From Monarcha castaneiventris obscurior (lineage: Eukaryota; Chordata; Aves; Passeriformes; Monarchidae), in contig JAMPIT010000566.1 in assembly GCA_026261815.1 (NCBI GenBank), forward strand, positions 29,413,001 through 29,477,000: DNA of 64,000 nt, given 5' to 3'. Every line of letters starts with the position of its first letter. The stretch's first letter is position 1. The notes under the pieces were generated by a model that worked only from the letters and a program-made list of their open reading frames with translations, was not told the DNA's origin and did no database searches. Shown here one piece after another: positions 52,902 through 64,000 of this stretch. The translations under genes and the position numbers were made by a program.

Positions 52902-52940
52902 CTGGCTTGTTGACTGACCTTGGGCAAATTGTTAGGGGGT
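52902..52940 (+). repeat. Possible MIR-core-like fragment
   Basis: 'gttgactgaccttgggcaaa' resembles the conserved core of MIR/CORE-SINEs, in which a 'tgaccttgggcaagtcactt' string is typical. Only about 20 bases match well and the remainder does not follow the consensus, so this is a weak call that could be chance. Confidence 0.3.
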
Positions 52941-53088
52941 CCTGTGAGTATAAGCTATACTACGGAACCATAACAAGTGGAGAGCATAACATTGGAAGCA
53001 ATGATGGCCTTCAGAGGTTGACTGAAGTTGTAAAGCAGGGCATTTGTAGGTTTTTAAAGTGTCCATGCTGTCTTCAGCTCCAGAGCTA

Positions 53089-53224
53089 GGTGTTGCTATC
53101 TTTAGCGGGGTTGGTTCATCTCTGTTAAAGTATTTTGGTCCAAACAAAACCAAATTGGTGTTGCTATCTTTAGCGGGGTTGGTTCATCTCTGTTAAAGTA
53201 TTTTGGTGCAAACAAAACCAAATT
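53089..53224. repeat. 68-bp tandem duplication, two copies
   Basis: Copy 1 (53089-53156) and copy 2 (53157-53224) are directly adjacent. They are identical except for one base near the end ('ggtcc' versus 'ggtgc'). Each unit starts 'ggtgttgctatctttagc' and ends 'caaacaaaaccaaatt'. The very high identity in otherwise diverged DNA points to a recent duplication, or to a repeat kept uniform by copy-number turnover. The unit itself is not a repeat I recognise. Confidence 0.97.
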
Positions 53225-53350
53225 AACGAGTGTTGAAGAAAACAAACAAATTAAACACAAAACAAAAACAAAAACAAAAAAACACAAACAAAAAAAAGAA
53301 CAACAAAACAAGATAAAGAAAAACCCCCACCAAAAAGAAAAAAACCTCAA
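53225..53350. repeat. (AAAC)n A-rich simple repeat
   Basis: About 125 bp of AAAC, AAAAC and AAAG units immediately after the tandem duplication. The phenylalanine-rich antisense frame across it is a low-complexity translation, not a gene. Confidence 0.85.
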
Positions 53351-56300
53351 AACAAACCCACACTTTCCTTCCTTCCTCCCCAGCCTGTGACAGATAAGAT
53401 TATTTATTCCCTTTGTCTGTTTTTACACAAACAAATAGGGCTAATAGGTGTACTAATGTTGCAGTGCTAGGAGAAGATTTAGTTATTGTTGGCAAGTCCT
53501 TGGAGCTCCATCCATAAATTTGTATCATTGCAAAATAATGTAATTGATAGTGTTCTCTTTGGAGTTTTTTGTCTAACTCCTCCATTAATTTGTAATGATT
53601 TTATATAAGATGGCAGGATGCACTGCTCAAATGACCTGTAAAAGTGGTCACACAAACCCAATTAATATTTCCAACTACTGACTTCTGTAGCTTTTAAAAT
53701 TTGCTATTCCTAAGTTTCTGCCACTATTTATCCCTCCTCCCATTACTGCAAAGACCATTTTTTAATGATTAATCAAGTATTGTCTTATCTTGCCATTAAT
53801 CTGAGATATGGTTCCCAAAGGGTATCAATTCTCTGAAACCCTCTTTTTACTGTCTTCTTTACTCCTTTTAAAGTTAAAAAAAATTAAAAAAACAAACAAA
53901 CCATCACAAGAGACATTAGCCAAAGCAAGCAGTTTCAGCCTATCCTTTTACAATAATTTACTCACTTATTTCAGGACCATGTGGAGGAAAGTTTCATCTT
54001 TAAATTTGTTCTGTTTTGGGAGACAAGATTAGAAACTGTATCATATTAACTCCGCAGCCTAAACAGGTGTCATACAGAGAACTGATTTTACCTCCTAATG
54101 TTCATGTGAAATTCGCTAGCTTTTCACCATGCAAGACTTCAGGATTTTTTAAATTCTAAGAAGAATTTTTCGCAAGCTTAATGACTCATGATTTTCTTCT
54201 GGAAGCTGGGTTTGATGGGATTTTTGTTCCCAGTCCAGATAGATCTTGGCCATATAATATTTTGGCATAATTTCTAGCTGGAAAAAAGTGAAAGGCAATT
54301 CATGTGATAATCCTGTTATAGTCTTACTGTAGTTATAGCCTGCTATAAAGCACATGCAAATGAAAGAAACCCTAACAGAGCACAGTGACCAAAGGAAAGA
54401 ACATACCACTGCTAATATGGCAACACACAATGCTTTACTGCATTTTATTACAGTTCATATTTCCTTTTTAATTTTTTTTGTCTTAAAAAAGATTTTAGGG
54501 ACTTTGTCTGTGATAGATGTGACATTTGGGGATCTGTGAGGGTGAAAATGAGAAAGCTGAGGACTGATTTCTACTATCCTGAATGGCTACAGAGCCGGTT
54601 TATAGGATTGTCACACAGCAGAAGTTTTTTTCTTTATGTCACATAAAGGGGCGAAGGTGCAGCAAACACGTCAAGGAACTTTATTCCCTGTGCCTTTATT
54701 TATTTGCAGTAAAATTAAATTAAAAATTGAAGCACATTCAGAGTTCTCTCTGTGTGTTCATAGGTGTTCATTGGTAGGTGATTATGTGTTTGTACCTGCA
54801 GTTTCTAACTGATGCCCAGAGCCAAAGTGAGACAGATGGAAGCATTTCTGAAGAGTGTATTGTAGGTTTTTTCTTACATTTTAAGAATGATCTACGCTAA
54901 TTATACACCTTCTCAGTCATTTGCTATCTGAAAAATACTAAGTTTAATTACATATATTTTTTAATTCTTAAAATATTTAACAGATATTATCCAACATTGT
55001 AAATTTCAGTAACAAATCCTAAGAACCAGGGCTGACTTCCATAACAGAAAATATTATTGCTTTGGAAATTAAGGAGAAAAAATATCCTAGTTGTCCCTGA
55101 ATATGCTTTGCACCACAGTTTAAGATCCTAAGGCCAAGTCTTCTTTCAATTACCCTGACACAACCTTATTGGAGTCTATGAATATGAAACAGCCTAAAAG
55201 GCTGCAGAATTTTCCCCTTAATGTCTACATGAACCTCATTTATTAAGATTCCTCACTTTCACCACTGCTGTCAACATAAAAAGTGAAGTCTGTTAAAAAC
55301 TGTTGCATATTCTCATTACATAAAATGAAGTTTTCTCTTACCCTTTTGCCCTGTCATATATTGGGGAAAATATGTTCAATATTGCTTGAAATTGGTGTTA
55401 ATCAGAATGAAATTTGGCCTCTGTGGTGTGGATTCAATTTTGACCAAACCTCCTAATAAGAGAAGCACTGTACATATTGCTGCACATATTTAACCCAGCT
55501 AATACACCTGTAGAGCGACACTGTCTGCTCATTTGCAAATCCACTGTTGCTTTCTGAAACACTCCAGCTTGTGACTTTGTAAATTAAGTTGAAGCTTTCA
55601 ATTTCTACAACATTATCTAGAGCATCTGGCTGAGTAGTGGCATTACATTGAGCATGCCTGACAAACTTAACCTTTTTTCCTGTTAACTAGTCCCCAAGAC
55701 AAACAATACTACAAAAATCTATGTATTTACACAACTAGTCACTGAATAATGCACATGATATTCATTTCAGATGCTACGTTGTGAATTATATTGTGTCCAT
55801 CTGCCTGCATTGCCATTGATTTACTGGTATTAATTTATTACCACTATTCATTATAAGATTCCCCCAGGATATCTTTGGTTTTTTCAGTGCTGAAAGCACA
55901 CCCTTTTCCTAAAGACAGAGAAAAAAAAGTGACCCTTTTATTTCCGATGGAGCTGAGAAAATCTTTTTCCCTTTTGCACAGGAACTGCACACACATGTGG
56001 CTACGTGCAGGAATGGCATGTTTTAAATCACTGCCTGGTGTTCAGGATGGGCAGGCTCAATTGCTTTGCTCACCACAACCTGCTGTGATCGTGGGCAGGA
56101 CCCTGTATCCCACCATCCCTCCATTTGTCATCTCCTAGACAGGTTTTATGACAACCAAAGGTTGTGAAGTGCTCAATGATCTTATAATTGCAGCCCTCTC
56201 TAAATTCTTAAGATGGAAGGAGAACAAGCGAGTCCCTGACAGAGAGCTCCAAAAACCAGAAAGGACAGGAGCAGTTCTGTATGGAAAGGCAATGGCTGCT

Positions 56301-57185
56301 TCCCATTCCATCATCTGTTGAACGCATGTGAATTCCACTGTGAGGGGTGATTTAGGGATACCTATGTATTCTTCTTTGGCATAACAAGATATATCTGGTG
56401 CTACACACAGCAGTGACTCATTAGGATGGATGCCCCTGAGTGCCCATTGTCACAGTAGCCTTTCAACTACAAGGTGGAGACACAGCAAGAGTCTCAAAAA
56501 AACCTCACATGTAAAGTGAAAATGAGCAAGTGAGTCATCTCTTCTGTTTTGACTTATTCAGCGAAGTTAAACTAGTCTCTGTGAAGACTTCTTGGAGATT
56601 TTAACAGCTTTTTGTTTCAAAATCTTCAAGTTTTCTACTTGTAGCTAAAAATACACGAGTATTTTCCACAAGTGGAAGTGGCTTTGCTTTTTAACACAAT
56701 TTAACACAGTTTAAATGTGGATTTATTGTTTCACTCCTGCAAGTTCATCTAGAAAGTTCTTTTTTTTACGTTAAACATTGTCATACAACACATACAAAGG
56801 GTTTTCTCCTGGATCTGGAAAAAAATACACGTCATTTGAATCTCTTTGCAAGATTTAGCTTCCATTTTTAAAAATACTTAACTATTTAATTCAGAACCAG
56901 CTCCACTTTTCATCTTCAATGAATCCATTTAAAACTGTTAAAGCTACTTAATACATTCTTGCTTGAAGTATTTGTCTTTACTAAAAAGTATAGTCCTGAC
57001 TGTTGGCTCATGCTTGCTGAACATATTTCACTCTTTTTTTATTAGTCACTGCTTTGTCATGAATTTGTCACTGTTTGATTCTGAAATGTAAAGCTAGTTT
57101 TATTATTGATACCTTGGGTAGCATTTATTTGGCAAAAAATTATGCCTATAGTATTGACCGAACTGGCTAACATAAGTTCTGTCAA
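53351..57185. other. Unique AT-rich DNA, no gene seen
   Basis: No supported gene. AT-rich throughout, with short A/T runs. The segment at about 57000-57180, next to the CR1 insertion, is non-repetitive and looks like ancestral unique sequence. Confidence 0.55.
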
Positions 57186-57540
57186 TAATCACAGAATAAT
57201 AGGATCATTAAGTTTTGAAAAGACCTCTAAGGTCATAAAGTCCAGTCTTTGACAAGCTACCACCTTGTCAGCTGAACCATAGCACTAAGGATCATGTCCA
57301 GATGTTTCTTGAACACTTCCAGGGATGGTGACTCCACAACCTCTCTGCTCAGTTCCAATGATTGACCACACTTTCAGTGAAGAAATTCCTCCTGATGTCC
57401 AACCTGATTCTCCTCTGGCACAGCTTGAGGCCTTTTCCTCTCATCCTGTCACTGGTTGCCTGGGAGAAGAGGCCAATTCCCACCTGGCTACCATCTCCTT
57501 TCAGGTGAAGAAGGAGATAGAGGCCAATTCTTCTCAATGA
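57186..57540 (-). repeat. CR1 LINE 3' portion, minus strand
   Basis: This is the longest CR1 remnant here, about 355 bp, inverted. From its 3' end (plus-strand left side) it reads 'aatcacagaataataggatc', 'aaaagacctctaaggtcat', 'tccagggatggtgactccac', 'gaagaaattcctcctgatgt', 'ggcacagcttgaggcctttt' and 'tgcctgggagaagaggccaa', the complement of the well-known avian CR1 3' sequence. Open frames on both strands are decayed CR1 sequence and its antisense. It is 5'-truncated near 57540. Confidence 0.95.
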
Positions 57541-58482
57541 GCATTTTAATGGTGTAATCAGCTGCCCAGCAAAGGCCTTTAGAAGCTGATCTTTGGTCTT
57601 GGCACTTAAAATCACTACTAATGCACAAGGCATTGCTATTGTTGTTCTGTACTACTCAAAGAGCAATTTTGTGGAAATAAATAATTAAGAGCAAGGCTAT
57701 GAAGGCAGATTTAAAAACTTTTCTAGCCGTTCTATAATGTTGTATTTCTCCATCCCTCCCAGTTTTAAAAGGTCTGATGCAAAGGAAGTGGACAGGGTGC
57801 AGAACTTCCATGAAGTAGTGTACAACATTTGAATGGTGGGATTTTGGTACAAGTTTCCTTAAGTCAAAGGAAGCTAGAAATTTCGGGTATAAAATCAGTC
57901 AGCAATTTTCATCTTGTGTGTTGTCATTGATTATGATCCTCTCCTGAGTTTGTTTAATGATTTTCCTTTCCTACTTTCAGCACTGAGCTCTGATGAATGA
58001 GGCAGTTTTTTAAACAAGACAAGTGGCATGAAGAGGACCATATTTAAGATTAATAAGGGACTCTCAAATGTAAGTTTCTCCCTCTCTGTCCCTTCTCTTC
58101 ATAACTCAGAACTCACAACAGATAACGGAACTATCAGAGAAATTTTAAATAAAAACCTCTACTAATATCACCACTAACTTATTTTTGACACCCAAAAATC
58201 CCTCTTTCTGTGTTCCAAAAAAAAAAAATCAGTTCATTTATTCAATATAATAAAAAAAACTTTCTGTCCCGAATAACTTATCATTATTTGCTCCCAGAGT
58301 CACAGGAACGCCAGTTCTAAATATTGTACTTTGGAGAGACAGAATTGACCAGAATAACAGGTTAACTCAACCCTACTTTTATTTTGCATGGTTGTCTCAA
58401 GTTTTTGTTTGAAGTGAGGTTTCCTTTGCTGCTCTGTGAACATGGACCGTTCTGCAGGGTTTAGTCTTAACCCTTCCTGCCT
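57541..58482. other. Unique AT-rich DNA between two CR1 copies
   Basis: No gene or recognisable repeat. A runs of 8-9 lie near 58220 and 58250. Confidence 0.6.
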
Positions 58483-58680
58483 TTCACTGAATCAAGAATG
58501 GGCAAGGTTGGAAGGGGCCACAGTGGGGTCATCAGCTCCACCCTCCCTGCTCCAGCAAGGTCATCCCAGTGCACATAGCACAGGATTGCATCCCAGTGGT
58601 TCTTCAGTATCTCCTGTGAGGGAGACTTCACAAGCTTTCACACAGAAGCAGCTCTGTGCCAGCTTCACTAGCCTTGCACA
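58483..58680 (-). repeat. CR1 LINE fragment, minus strand, second subfamily
   Basis: 'tcactgaatcaagaatgggc', 'aaggttggaaggggccacag', 'tccctgctccagcaaggtca', 'cacaggattgcatcccagtg' and 'cagtatctcctgtgagggag' are the complement of a CR1 subfamily distinct from the one 1 kb upstream. It lacks the terminal ATTCTATG repeats and stops after about 200 bp. Non-coding remnant. Confidence 0.85.
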
Positions 58681-61600
58681 GTACGTTTTTGGGGCAGGTT
58701 AGAGTAGAAAACATGGGCACTTCAGCACAGCAAAGACACCAGGACAGTCTCAGTGCTTCCTGCAGAATTCTGGTTTCCCCACTCCCAAGGGATGCTGCAG
58801 GTCAAATGTCTCAAGAACTCCAGTTTCAGCCAGATCTCCCTCCTGCTGGGGCCTAAGCTGCAGTACTTAACACTGCAGAGCAGCTTACTGCTATTTTCTA
58901 GGTCCCTAACTGCTGATGGCAATGTCTACGTCTGATACGGGCGAGAGAGAAATATCTGCAGCAGGAGGAAAGGGAGCTCAAAATGTCTTCACAGATGATC
59001 TGCTTCTTGTTCTTTGAATTTAGATTCCTCTTTCTTCACCTGTAAAGGAAGCAGTTTGCAAATGTTAAAATCACTTGCAAACTTCCACTTATTGGAAAAC
59101 AATTAGATGGTAAACCTTTTTTTAGCAGTTGTTCCTATTAAATTGTGCTAAATAAGCATGTCTGTTGAAGTAGGGAACAGATTCACAGACACATAATGTG
59201 TCAAACTTTCAACTGTTTCTATAGGATAAACTTAAGCACTTCATTTTGCTCTATACCGTGCAAAGCATCCTTTTGGGTATTGAGCTTTAGTGTGACAAGT
59301 CCAAGTCTCATAGCACTTCACATCTCTTTGAACAGTGAGCACACTCAAATAGTTTTTCCAGCAGGAAGAAGCAAAAATGGATTTTTCCAGGAAAGGGTAT
59401 TTTCCTTCATGTCTCCGTCTGAGTTTTAATAGTATTTTTAATGCTAATAACAAAGAATATATTTTGGCACATGGCAGCTGGAAGGCCTGATTGGCAGTTA
59501 ATGAAAGATAAGGAGGATTCATTGCATGGAAAAAATTATTATTGAACGACTGAACCAATGCTTGTTACACCTTGGCCTTCCAGTCCTAATGTGAGCCAAA
59601 TGTGACATCTCAATCCGAAAAGCATGCAGTATTTTACAGATGTCTAAGGGAATAAATTGTCATGTATATCAATTTTCTTGTGGCATTTGCTCTTAATAGA
59701 AATTGATCTGAAACCAAATGCATGTTACAGCAATTAAGCTGACAGAAACAATGTAAAAGTCTGGTGCTTTTAGAGATTCCCATTCTTCCAGTGTGGGACA
59801 AAAAACCCAGAGTAGTGCAATAAAGCAAATTCCAGCTTTCCAAATGCTGCAGACCAAGCATCTGCAGTTTGCTTGACAGCATTGGAGGCTTGAAGTGTTA
59901 ACAAACACATGAAGGAATGCTCCATCTCTGTTTTAATGAATACCTATCACATAAATTAGGGTAAGGACAATCTTGCTAACACAATTATTGTTTGTTAATG
60001 TGAACAAACACAGGGAAGGGAAGGTGAATGCAGTGGCACATAGCATCCATTCTGTGATCAGCTGCTTGTCAGGTGACTTGTACAGTGTGATTTGCTGGGC
60101 TTCTGTGTTTCTGACTGGTGATGAGAGAGAAAAGGAATGCAAAAACAACTAAACCTTCAGTATTCCTATAAATGTAGGAAAACTTGCTTCTGTAGGAAAA
60201 AAAATCTGAGTATATACACAATTTATCTAGAGAAAAAAAAATGACCAGAACTTAATGAAGTGTCATTGCAAGCAGTGGGAGTATTTTTCCCCCTATCCAT
60301 GAACCAGGACCAACACCTTCATCCAATATTCTGTTTGCAGCATGAAAAAGTTAAAGAAAGTCAGGAATTTCCAAAGGGGTATGAAAGGAATGCTGTAGTC
60401 CACATTTCTGTTTCTGCATTTAAATGTTTGCTTTACAATGCTATTGCCAATTTTCACAGCTCCTCTACCTCCAGCTTTTGTCCTCATTCTGTAAACACTC
60501 CATTCTCATGCTTAAATTTCTACATGTGAGGAACCCATACAGAAGTCACCATAAGTATTCAGGTGCATAGTTATACTTGCAGAGAAATGAGTGGAGGCTC
60601 AGGGTCTTGGAATGAAAGACACAATGAATAAATGAAATATGAGTTTGCAAGGGAAGCAGTCATGCCTACCATGATTGCAGCTGAGCGACTGCTATTCTGC
60701 TCATGTATAATGGATGCTGCACTGTGAAAACACATGGTGCCCTGGCTCTGTCTTGCCATCTCACTCAGCCTCTTTTTTTCCCCTGAGGAATTTTAAGATG
60801 ACATCAGAAAACAAGAAAATATGTCCAATAGCATATCATTGTATTACTTTAATACAGTTTTAAAGAATATTCTCTTAAGCCAGGGACTATTTAGACAACT
60901 TACTACATTTTTTTTTAAGTTCTCCCTCCAAGATACTGCCCAGAGTCACTTTAGCATGTCAAGCTGTATACTCAGAATGCCTGCAAACTCCCACATGGTG
61001 CACTGTCAGAAGTTAATGTATTTGCCCTATGGACATCACACAAAAAGCAAAGTCAGAAATTATTTTTCTAAAATACAGAACACCCCAACATTGTCATTTT
61101 GGGACCACCATTTAGCAGCAGCTTTAGTATTTTAGCCACCATTCTCTCTTTGAGCTCAATTATGTAATTTTACCTTTAAAGCAGACGTCTGTGAGAAGTG
61201 TGTCTTTTGTGGAATTGGACAGAAGAACTGGACCCAGTGACCCCAAATGCAGCTTGTGAAACATAACAAATTAACATTTGTCAAAGCACCAGGGGATCCT
61301 CATTGTGTGGTTTTATTAGATGCAAAAAGACTGATTTTGATTTGATCTTCTATAAGAACGAACTTCGGCATTTATATTAGCTTTTCCATTTATATCACCT
61401 AGATATGTCCGCGGAATTTTCTGATATTGGGCTGAAAAGGACCAGGATTTCACCTTGCATCTCATTTGTGGGGAACATGGCAGTGAGAGAGACTGCCTTC
61501 AGATGGAAAAGGGAAGGTTGTCAGTAAAAGATCTGTTTGAATAGTCACATGTAAAGCTTTCTTGTAAGTGCATTTGGAAATCTGTTTCTTAGTAAAATAA

Positions 61601-62543
61601 TGAAACGGTTTTAAATGTTGGAAAATGCAAAGGTCATAAAAATGACTAGAATATATTCATAATTCTTTCCCTTCCTAGCCAACTGCAAAACAATAAAAAT
61701 ATTTTCATTGTTCTGAAATGAGATATCTGTTTTTCAAGACTTTCTAATGGTATTCATTTTCCACTGTTGGCTTCTGAAATTCTAGGTCAAACCTATTAAC
61801 TTCTGTGAGGTTATGTGTGGCTTAAAGATGGTTTTAGGGAATGCAAAATCAGTGCCTCAGATTGACAGTATTTTTAGAACAGAGCAGATAACTGTGCAGT
61901 TACATGTAAAGAAGTGTTTGTTTTGTTGGTAAAAAAAGTAAAGCTGAAAAGATTTCATCAAAAAACTAATGCTTCTTAGAGAAGCAAATTATAAGTCAGT
62001 CAGTGATGGAAGGAACAAGGAAAATATCTCTCTAAGGTCTGACACTGGCTTTTTCCAACCGATTTTAAAGAAAAGCTTTCTTCGTTTCTACTGCGCTTGA
62101 AAGTGGCACAACATCGGCTTTTATTTCAAAAGCACTATTTATCTGCTTTCACAATAAATGATAGTTTTTATTCCTTTATAGATGTTACACATGTAACACA
62201 TTCATTTTCATAAATTACAATAAAATCCCAAGAGAAAAGCTTTGCTAGGCAAGTGTTATACTGAAAGATTGAGTATGCACACATGCAAGTTCTTGTGCAT
62301 GCACTTAGGGTTCTTTTGTCACACAAGACATATTATCTAACATTACACCAATTTTTCTATAGCTTAAGTAAGACAAAATGATACAGTAAGACTATATGAA
62401 AAATCATGACTCTTGAAATTTATTTCCCTTGAGAACAAAAAATATATAAAATAGTTGCTTAACAGAATTTTTCTATCCCGACCATAAGAATCTTGCTTCC
62501 GTGCTGGATTCCACTAAAATTAATTCATTATGGCACAAATATT
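58681..62543. other. Unique AT-rich DNA, no gene seen
   Basis: No supported gene. A two-part palindrome TGTTACA-CA-TGTAACA at 62183-62198 is a dyad of the kind bound by dimeric transcription factors, but with no context to support function. Frames of up to 105 codons have no domain. Confidence 0.55.
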
Positions 62544-62615
62544 AATTCAGATATAATTCAGATATTATGCCCACACATTATTCTGTGGGCATAAGGGTCC
62601 CACAGAAATTCAGAT
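62544..62615. repeat. Overlapping hairpins with 9-bp direct repeats
   Basis: TTATGCCCACA (62565-62575) pairs perfectly with TGTGGGCATAA (62584-62594), an 11-bp stem with an 8-base loop. The right arm overlaps TTCTGTGGG (62581-62589), which also pairs perfectly with CCCACAGAA (62599-62607), a 9-bp stem. The two stems share GTGGG and are mutually exclusive. AATTCAGAT occurs at 62544-62552, 62555-62563 and 62607-62615, so the hairpin cluster sits between exact direct repeats. Confidence 0.85.
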
Positions 62616-64000
62616 GCAAGATCAGTGCTGTAATTCTCTCTTCAGCTCTTTAAGATAACGAAATGATTATCAATTCCACTTGTACTCAATATTAAGTACT
62701 TTTCCACAAAGGAATGCATTTATTACACAAAAACTTACGGTTTGGTGTTGTTGAAAGGGTTTTTATTTATTTAGATGCACATATTAGCTGTATTAAAACT
62801 AGTCACAATCTATTACAAAGGATAAAATACGTGCCAGAATGGAAAAGCCATGTACCAGCTGGCATTTTATTCCATGCTCACAAGGGGCTGACTTGATTCA
62901 CGTTTGATTAGGTCTCTAGAGATTCAATATTCCCCAATTTGTCAACTATTAAGTGTTCTATTTGTCACCACAGAGAATAAAATCAACCTTTCATCCCTTG
63001 TCCTAACTACTGCTAGATGTACTCACATGCAGCATGGTAAGAAGGTAAGCAGAAATGACAGCTGCAGTGGGGAAGGTTAATTTTATTTACCAAGTTTCCT
63101 ATATGGGTAATTCTTGTGGGTGTTGTTATTGTCCCAAGTCAGCAGTTTTACCTTTCTCAAGGCTAATAGGCTTTATTTACAACTTCAGTCATTCACAAAT
63201 GGGCAGAAACACAAGTTGTTAAACAAACTTCTCACAGAAGAGGGTTACTTCCACAAAACCTTCCGTTGGTCACCCACCTTTCCATACATTCACGTTGGCA
63301 TTCCCACCCAACCTCACTGAAAGCAAAGGAGCTTCTTACCAAAACCCTTTCTCCAAAAGGGGTGTGCACTGAGGCCCAGTGGTCACTACAGTCCATGCTC
63401 CCATTTAAATACTGAGAATTCATTGCTTTTCTGACGGAGATGAGCACAGGTGACTGCATCTGAACCCCAACGCTGCTAAACCTGCACACATCTGCTGGCA
63501 AGAGCAAAGGGATTCTCACCTCTCGACAGGCACCCCATGTCCAGGGACACTGAAAAGAATGGTGCTTGTAAATATGACCCTACTGAGGGACACAGATTAT
63601 TTTTCAACAAACTGAAATTATTTGATTTATACGTCTATTCTAAAACATTACATATTAAAATTATCTTAACAATTAGTCTAATTCTAATGGCTCCTTCAAC
63701 AAAGGATAGCTAAGACAAATTCCTTTCCACCTGGATTTTTTCATTATTTTTTCTCTCCATATGATCTCTCCATAGGATAATGGATATGCACTTGGTAATT
63801 CAAAGCCTGCTGGAGCTGCTCCTGCTCTTGCAAAGGTGTGAGAAAAGCATGAAAGAAACCCTCCTTAAAAGCCACGGCATGTTCCCTAATAATACATCCA
63901 ACAGGCTATTGCTTGTCTTCCCAAAGCTGGGAAGAGACAGACTATGTAAGTCACACTCACACCGGACCCTAACAAGCACTGCCAGACTGTGCAGAGGGTT
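62616..64000. other. Unique DNA, no gene seen
   Basis: No gene or recognised repeat. A 95-codon minus-strand frame (63232-63519) overlaps a plus-strand frame and has no motif. Confidence 0.55.

Noticed and set aside
53102..53350. Phenylalanine/cysteine-rich minus-strand frame with an internal repeat
   Set aside because: It translates the (AAAC)n tract and the 68-bp tandem duplication, so the protein repeat only mirrors the DNA repeat.
62183..62198. TGTTACA-CA-TGTAACA dyad as a transcription-factor site
   Set aside because: Such short dyads are expected by chance in 64 kb, and nothing nearby suggests a promoter.
1..64000. CRISPR arrays, bacterial operons, tRNA or rRNA genes
   Set aside because: No regularly spaced repeats, no ribosome-binding-site-led gene clusters and no RNA gene cores were seen. 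The content is that of a vertebrate chromosome.

Overview
The window reads as vertebrate, most likely bird and probably songbird, non-coding DNA: an intergenic desert or the inside of a very large intron. It is AT-rich with many A and T runs and has no convincing intact protein-coding gene. No open reading frame exceeds about 160 codons, and the long ones look like chance. The bird call rests on five 5'-truncated CR1 LINE 3' ends and two solo-LTR-like fragments resembling the ERVL-type LTRs common in songbird genomes. These family names come from recognition by eye, with no database search.

Layout. 1-20 kb is mostly unique DNA with one CR1 fragment (about 5.5 kb), A/T-rich simple repeats and an imperfect palindrome at 15.3 kb. 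20.6-21.1 kb holds an ERVL-like LTR fragment, followed by an A-rich (AAAGC/AAAC) tract at 22.6 kb. 29.3-30.0 kb on the minus strand holds the only block that looks like real protein sequence: about 240 codons in three consecutive frames, broken by two frameshifts, from a gene I do not recognise. A CR1 fragment lies at 37.3 kb and a possible Tigger/pogo-like DNA-binding-domain relic at 39.6-39.9 kb (minus). 47-48 kb has a (TG)n microsatellite and a CR1 fragment. 51.2-51.7 kb holds a second LTR-like fragment. 53.1-53.35 kb holds a near-perfect 68-bp tandem duplication running into an (AAAC)n tract. 57-58.7 kb has two minus-strand CR1 fragments of different types. Near 62.6 kb is a compact set of overlapping hairpins flanked by 9-bp direct repeats.

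No operons, RNA genes, CRISPR arrays or complete mobile elements were found, and no gene system operates within the window. The items most worth a second look are the broken coding relic at 29.3-30.0 kb, the Tigger-like relic, the 68-bp duplication and the three-arm hairpin. I did not find a convincing new biological system.
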